From assembly GCA_937942205.1 (NCBI GenBank), contig CALDFO010000488.1, positions 1 through 7,256 of the forward strand: DNA of 7,256 nt, in the 5' to 3' direction. The stretch comes from an uncultured Alphaproteobacteria bacterium. GTDB taxonomy: Bacteria; Pseudomonadota; Alphaproteobacteria; Micropepsales; Micropepsaceae. Made by a program: the position numbers and the translations under genes. The stretch's first letter is position 1; each line of letters opens with the position of its first letter. A model generated the notes under the pieces. It had not been told where the DNA came from, did no database searches, and was given only the letters and a program-made list of their open reading frames with translations. This document shows, piece by piece, positions 4,457-7,256 of this stretch.

Positions 4457-4830
4457 GCCGCTTTGCCGCCATCACCGCCGATCTTCTGGCCCGCAAGGGC
4501 GAGGCGATGCCTTGGACGGAAATAGAGAGGACGGAAATAGAGAGGAGCTTTCCGCCGCCGCCGCCGCCCGCAGGTTTGGTAGTGCGCGCGCCTGTCGCTG
4601 TTGCCGCGCCGCCGCCACCACCGCCTCCCGGCAAGACCCGCGCCTGCGCCGTGCGGATGACGGCGCAGGATCATGAACGGCTGGGCATCCTGGCGGTGAA
4701 ACTGGGCACCACCCGCCAGCATTTGCTGAAACAGGCCCTGGCGCAGTTCCTGGAAGGGCAGGCCCAGGTCCATGCCTGCACCTGCCTGGGGCGCGGTGGC
4801 ACCGACGCTTGCGAAAGGCGCTGCGGCTAG
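4453..4830 (+). CDS. Small RHH protein with proline tracts and Cys-rich tail, probable ParA partner
   Basis: The 125-residue product has four parts. Residues 1-20 (MSRFAAITADLLARKGEAMP) form a probable helix. A flexible linker follows with a duplicated TEIER (22-31) and two proline tracts (34-39 and 53-59). Residues 62-101 fit a ribbon-helix-helix domain: strand RACAVRM, helix from about 70 to 83, turn at LGTT, helix from 87 to 100. The tail carries His107, Cys109, Cys111, Cys120 and Cys124. RHH proteins bind DNA as dimers; ParG-type partners use an unstructured N-terminus to stimulate the ParA ATPase. The start overlaps the parA stop, as in parF-parG. It could bind the repeats at 3435-3475 and repress the operon. 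The cysteines might bind a metal. Function is inferred from fold and position; CopG-like regulator is the fallback call. Confidence 0.78.
   Translation: MSRFAAITADLLARKGEAMPWTEIERTEIERSFPPPPPPAGLVVRAPVAVAAPPPPPPPGKTRACAVRMTAQDHERLGILAVKLGTTRQHLLKQALAQFLEGQAQVHACTCLGRGGTDACERRCG
4516..4545 (+). repeat. Perfect 15-bp tandem duplication inside the RHH gene
   Basis: ACGGAAATAGAGAGG occurs twice back to back (4516-4530 and 4531-4545) with no mismatch. It duplicates the residues TEIER in frame. It contains ATA and AGG codons, which are scarce in the surrounding GC-rich genes. An identical copy suggests recent slippage, so linker length may vary between strains. Confidence 0.9.
4827..4830. other. 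Shared CTAG: convergent stop codons on both strands
   Basis: The palindrome CTAG gives TAG on the plus strand (4828-4830, RHH gene) and TAG on the minus strand (4829-4827, DUF983 gene). The two genes therefore end within the same four bases. No room exists for a terminator between them, so transcripts from each side must run into the other gene or stop inside it. Confidence 0.9.
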
Positions 4831-5207
4831 CCCAGCTCGACCGGCTTGTAACCGGGGGCGCGGGTCTGCCACAGGATGCCGATGAACAGCATCTTGGCGC
4901 GGGGCAGGATCGCCAGGCAGATCGCCGCGACCAAGGCCGACATCGACACCATCGCGGCCCACAGGGGCATCCCGTCCCAGTTGAACAGGAAGATCAGCGG
5001 CAGGAAGATATGGCCGGCCACGATCAGGGTCGCCCAGGGGGCGGCATCGTCGGCGCGGATCTGGCCCAGGGGTTCGTCGCAGACGGCGCAATTGTCCACC
5101 TGCTTGAGAAAGGACTTGAACAGGCGGCCCTCGCCGCAGCAGGGGCAGCGGCCCTTGAGGCCGCGCAGGGCGGCGTCACGCAGTGTCACGGTGGTATGGT
5201 CGCTCAT
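4827..5207 (-). CDS. DUF983 family zinc-ribbon membrane protein
   Basis: The 126-residue product matches DUF983. A cytoplasmic N-terminus carries a zinc ribbon, Cys21-Pro-Cys-Cys24 with Cys40 and Cys43 (CAVC), then the family stretch RADDAAPWATLIVAGHI. Two membrane segments follow, near residues 57-76 and 82-101, and a short tail ends in GYKPVELG. The family is widespread in alphaproteobacteria, and its biochemical role is not settled. I chose ATG at 5207 because the family starts close to the CPCC motif; the open frame upstream has no better start. An AAGG lies six bases before it, inside a possible hairpin. The gene converges on the RHH gene, with both stops inside one CTAG, and diverges from dgoD. 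There is no functional link to either neighbour that I can see. Confidence 0.88.
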   Translation of the reverse strand: MSDHTTVTLRDAALRGLKGRCPCCGEGRLFKSFLKQVDNCAVCDEPLGQIRADDAAPWATLIVAGHIFLPLIFLFNWDGMPLWAAMVSMSALVAAICLAILPRAKMLFIGILWQTRAPGYKPVELG

Positions 5208-5235
5208 GCCGGGCCTTATAGGGGCATGGCCCGGC
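5208..5235. repeat. 8-bp perfect inverted repeat abutting the DUF983 start codon
   Basis: GCCGGGCC (5208-5215) pairs with GGCCCGGC (5228-5235) around a 12-base spacer. On the minus strand the stem ends one base before the ATG at 5207 and holds the weak AAGG ribosome-binding site in its 3' arm. TATAAG lies on the minus strand at 5219-5214. If that is a -10 element, transcription would start about at the ATG and the message would be leaderless. The site could be an operator or a translation-blocking hairpin. On the plus strand TTTTC follows, but no plus-strand gene ends nearby. Confidence 0.5.
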
Positions 5236-5344
5236 TTTTCCCATCGCGGCGGCGCCGGTGCGACAAGCTTGCACAGCGCCGGATTCGGGGCCACTGTCCA
5301 GCCAAGGGCTGAAAAAGCCCGGGTGTGGGCGGAAAATCGGCGGC
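5236..5344. promoter_or_regulatory. Probable dgoD promoter and leader region
   Basis: This 109-bp stretch should hold the dgoD promoter, but no clear -35/-10 pair is visible. Two symmetric elements are seen. GTGC (5258-5261) and GCAC (5271-5274) flank a spacer containing the palindrome CAAGCTTG (5264-5271), a weak operator candidate. GGGCT (5306-5310) and AGCCC (5316-5320) form a small GAAAA-loop hairpin in the leader. Known dgo operons are controlled by a GntR-type galactonate-responsive repressor; no such gene is in the window. Confidence 0.35.
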
Positions 5345-6493
5345 ATGAAAATCACCAAGCTCACCACCTTTGTGGTGCCGCCGCGCTGGCTGTTCCTCAA
5401 GATCGAGACCGATGCGGGCGTGGCCGGCTGGGGCGAGCCCATCGTGGAAGGCCGGGCCGAAACCGTCGCCGCGCTGGTGGCCGAGATGGCCGATTATCTG
5501 GTCGGCAAGGATCCCGCGCCGATCGAGGATCACTGGACCGTCCTATATCGCGGCGGCTTTTACCGGGGCGGCGCGCTGCATATGAGCGCGCTGGCCGGGA
5601 TCGATCAGGCGCTGTGGGACATCAAGGGCAAGGTGCTGAACCGGCCGGTGCATGATTTGTTGGGTGGGCCGGTGCGCCAGCGGATGCGCGTCTATGGCTG
5701 GATCGGCGGCGACCGCCCCGACGATCTGGTGGCGGGCGCGAAAGACGCGGCGGCCCAGGGCCTCTCCGCCGTCAAGCTGCTGGCGACCGAAGAACTGCAA
5801 TATCTGGACAGCCACGCCAAGGTGGATGCGGCGGTGGCGCGGGTGGCGGCGCTGCGCGCGGCGATGGGGCCGGATTTCGGCATCGCGGTGGATTTCCATG
5901 GCCGGGTGCATCGCCCCATGGCCAAAATCCTGGCCCGCGAGCTCGATCCCTTCCGGCTCATGTTCATCGAGGAGCCGCCGCTCAGCGAACATGCCGAGGG
6001 CCTGCGCGAGATCGCGGCCGTCACCAGCGCCCCCATCGCCCTGGGCGAGCGGCTATGCTCGCGCTGGGACTTCAAGAAAATCCTGTCGGACGGGCTGGTG
6101 GACATCATCCAACCCGATCCCAGTCATGCCGGCGGCATCACCGAGACGCGCAAGATCGCGGCCATGGCCGAGGCTTACGATGTGGCGGTGGCGCTGCATT
6201 GCCCACTGGGGCCGATCGCCCTGGCGGCCTGTCTGCAGCTTGACGCGGTGTGCCATAACGCCGTGATCCAGGAGCAGAGCCTGGGCATCCATTACAACAG
6301 CACGGGCGATCTCTTGGATTATCTGGCCGATCCCTCGGTCTTCGCCTATGCCGACGGGCATGTGGCGATCCCGGCCGGGCCCGGCCTGGGCGTGACGATC
6401 AACGAAGACGCCGTGCGGCGCGCGGCGAAAGACGGGCATCGCTGGCGGCCGCCTGTGTGGCGGCATGGCGACGGGTCTTTTGCCGAGTGGTAA
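5345..6493 (+). CDS. dgoD: D-galactonate dehydratase
   Basis: The 382-residue product has the same length as E. coli DgoD and aligns with it along its whole length, starting with MKITKLTT and ending in SFAEW. It belongs to the enolase superfamily, mandelate racemase subgroup, and removes water from D-galactonate to give 2-keto-3-deoxy-D-galactonate. Mg2+ ligands are Asp183, Glu209 and Glu235. The catalytic bases are His185 (in DFHGRV) and His285 (in HCPLGP), paired with Asp258 in QPDPSHAGG. Glu310 is also conserved. All these positions carry the same numbers as in E. coli. The start is fixed by this alignment, although the ribosome-binding site is poor. The dgoT-like transporter follows after 53 bp. 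The later steps (DgoK kinase, DgoA aldolase) are not in view. Other acid sugar dehydratases share the fold, but the match to DgoD is close. Confidence 0.95.
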   Translation: MKITKLTTFVVPPRWLFLKIETDAGVAGWGEPIVEGRAETVAALVAEMADYLVGKDPAPIEDHWTVLYRGGFYRGGALHMSALAGIDQALWDIKGKVLNRPVHDLLGGPVRQRMRVYGWIGGDRPDDLVAGAKDAAAQGLSAVKLLATEELQYLDSHAKVDAAVARVAALRAAMGPDFGIAVDFHGRVHRPMAKILARELDPFRLMFIEEPPLSEHAEGLREIAAVTSAPIALGERLCSRWDFKKILSDGLVDIIQPDPSHAGGITETRKIAAMAEAYDVAVALHCPLGPIALAACLQLDAVCHNAVIQEQSLGIHYNSTGDLLDYLADPSVFAYADGHVAIPAGPGLGVTINEDAVRRAAKDGHRWRPPVWRHGDGSFAEW

Positions 6494-6547
6494 TTGGTGC
6501 GGAATGGTAATCGGCGCGGAATGGCAATCAGGTGCGGAGTGGTGAGA
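6479..6547. repeat. Imperfect 17-bp tandem repeats between dgoD and dgoT
   Basis: Clear units are GGTGCGGAATGGTAATC (6496-6512), GGCGCGGAATGGCAATC (6513-6529) and, after one extra A, GGTGCGGAGTGGTGAGA (6531-6547). The dgoD end (6479-6495, including TGGTAA) matches the unit at 12 of 17 positions, so the array may have grown from the stop-codon region by duplication. The last unit supplies GGAG (6536-6539) and the first base of the dgoT start codon. Confidence 0.8.
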
Positions 6548-7256
6548 TGACCGACATTTTGGCCGACAAGCCCACGCGCGTCCGCTATCTGGTGATGTGT
6601 ATGCTGTTCGTCAGCGTGGTCATCACCTATCTGGACCGCAGCAATCTCTCCATCACCGCGCCCGCCATGCGGCACGAACTGGGCTTCGATACGGTCCAGA
6701 TGGGCTGGATCCTGTCGGCCTTCGGCTGGACCTATGCCTTCTGCCAGATGCCCGCGGGCTGGCTGGTGGACCGCATCGCGCCGCGCGTCTTCTATCCCGC
6801 CATCCTGATCCTGTGGTCCGTCGCCACGGTGCTGCTGGGCGTGGTGGGCAGCCTGGTGTCGCTGATCTGCATCCGTCTGCTGATCGGGGCGCTGGAAGCG
6901 CCGTCCTACATGATCAACAACCAGGTGGTGACCAGCTGGTTTCCCGACCGCGAGCGGGCCGGGGCGATCGGTTTTTATGTTTCGGGCCAGTTCATCGGCC
7001 TGGCCTTCCTGACCCCGCTGCTGCTGTGGCTGCAGGCCGGATATGGCTGGCGGGCGGTGTTCTACACCACCGGCGTGGGCGGCGTCGTCTGGGGCATTTT
7101 CTGGCTGCTGCGCTATCGCACCCCGCGCCAGTCGCGCGCCAACGCCGCCGAGCTCGCCTATATCGAGGCGGGCGGCGGCCTGGTGGACCTGGACAGCGAC
7201 GGCGCGCGCAAGGAAAAGACCAAACTGTCGCTGGCCGACTTCGGCACCGTCTTCAA
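6547..7256 (+). CDS. dgoT: D-galactonate/H+ symporter, MFS (DgoT-like), partial at the right edge
   Basis: The reading frame gives 236 residues and runs off the window, so roughly the C-terminal half is missing. The visible part matches DgoT of the anion:cation symporter family. Helix 1 ends in VVITYLDRSNLSI, matching the family's YxDRxNLS signature with its conserved Asp and Arg. Then come WILSAFGWTYAFCQMPAGWLVDR and RLLIGALEAPSYMINNQVVTSWFPDRERA, and GFYVSGQFIGLAFLTPLLLW is close to E. coli DgoT. About six membrane helices are present before the central cytoplasmic loop, where GGGLVD is also shared with DgoT. The protein would import D-galactonate with protons across the inner membrane. ATG at 6547 has GGAG seven bases upstream, in the last tandem repeat unit. 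Placement directly after dgoD supports the substrate. Related ACS transporters carry glucarate or hexuronates, so the substrate remains a strong inference. Confidence 0.9.
   Translation, partial: MTDILADKPTRVRYLVMCMLFVSVVITYLDRSNLSITAPAMRHELGFDTVQMGWILSAFGWTYAFCQMPAGWLVDRIAPRVFYPAILILWSVATVLLGVVGSLVSLICIRLLIGALEAPSYMINNQVVTSWFPDRERAGAIGFYVSGQFIGLAFLTPLLLWLQAGYGWRAVFYTTGVGGVVWGIFWLLRYRTPRQSRANAAELAYIEAGGGLVDLDSDGARKEKTKLSLADFGTVF

Noticed and set aside
5208..5240. Plus-strand intrinsic terminator (stem followed by TTTTC)
   Set aside because: No plus-strand gene ends nearby; the RHH gene ends almost 400 bp earlier. A control site for the DUF983 gene is more likely.

Overview
This GC-rich window looks like an alphaproteobacterial chromosome, possibly Rhodospirillales or a relative. 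That placement is an inference from base composition and from the mix of DUF2249, NsrR, ParA plus ribbon-helix-helix (RHH), DUF983 and DgoD/DgoT genes. No rRNA, tRNA, CRISPR array, transposase or integrase is visible.

Left part (1-3392): a nitric-oxide-responsive neighbourhood. A divergent control region at 735-988 separates a leftward pair from rightward nsrR. The leftward pair is a DUF2249 protein followed by a multi-pass membrane protein that runs off the left edge. NsrR is an Rrf2-family Fe-S repressor with Asp8 and three cysteines conserved. Three 23-bp, 11-1-11 NsrR-like operators are visible: 848-870 (strong), 917-939 and 1531-1553 (weaker). Each sits against a TATAAG-like -10 element. 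The third stands before a rightward set: an unrecognised His-rich 171-residue protein, a 59-residue ORF overlapping it by ATGA, and, after a 150-bp leader with stem-loops, a FabH-like ketoacyl synthase III with an intact Cys-His-Asn triad. The role of this set is unknown.

Middle part (3393-4830): a candidate DNA- or cargo-partitioning cassette. Three 14-bp-period direct repeats (3435-3475) lie upstream of a ParA ATPase gene. That gene overlaps by 4 bp a gene for a small RHH protein with proline tracts and a Cys-rich tail. The order repeats - ATPase - small RHH protein resembles type Ib parF-parG systems with an upstream centromere.

Right part (4827-7256): a leftward DUF983 zinc-ribbon membrane protein is convergent with the RHH gene, and their stop codons share one CTAG. 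Divergent from it, the start of a D-galactonate catabolic operon reads rightward: dgoD (complete, all catalytic residues present), then a dgoT-like MFS transporter cut by the right edge. Imperfect 17-bp tandem repeats separate these two genes. The transporter would import galactonate and DgoD would dehydrate it to 2-keto-3-deoxygalactonate. The kinase, aldolase and regulator are not in view.

The left 3.4 kb looks less GC-biased in its codons than the rest, so the window may be mosaic; this was judged by eye only.
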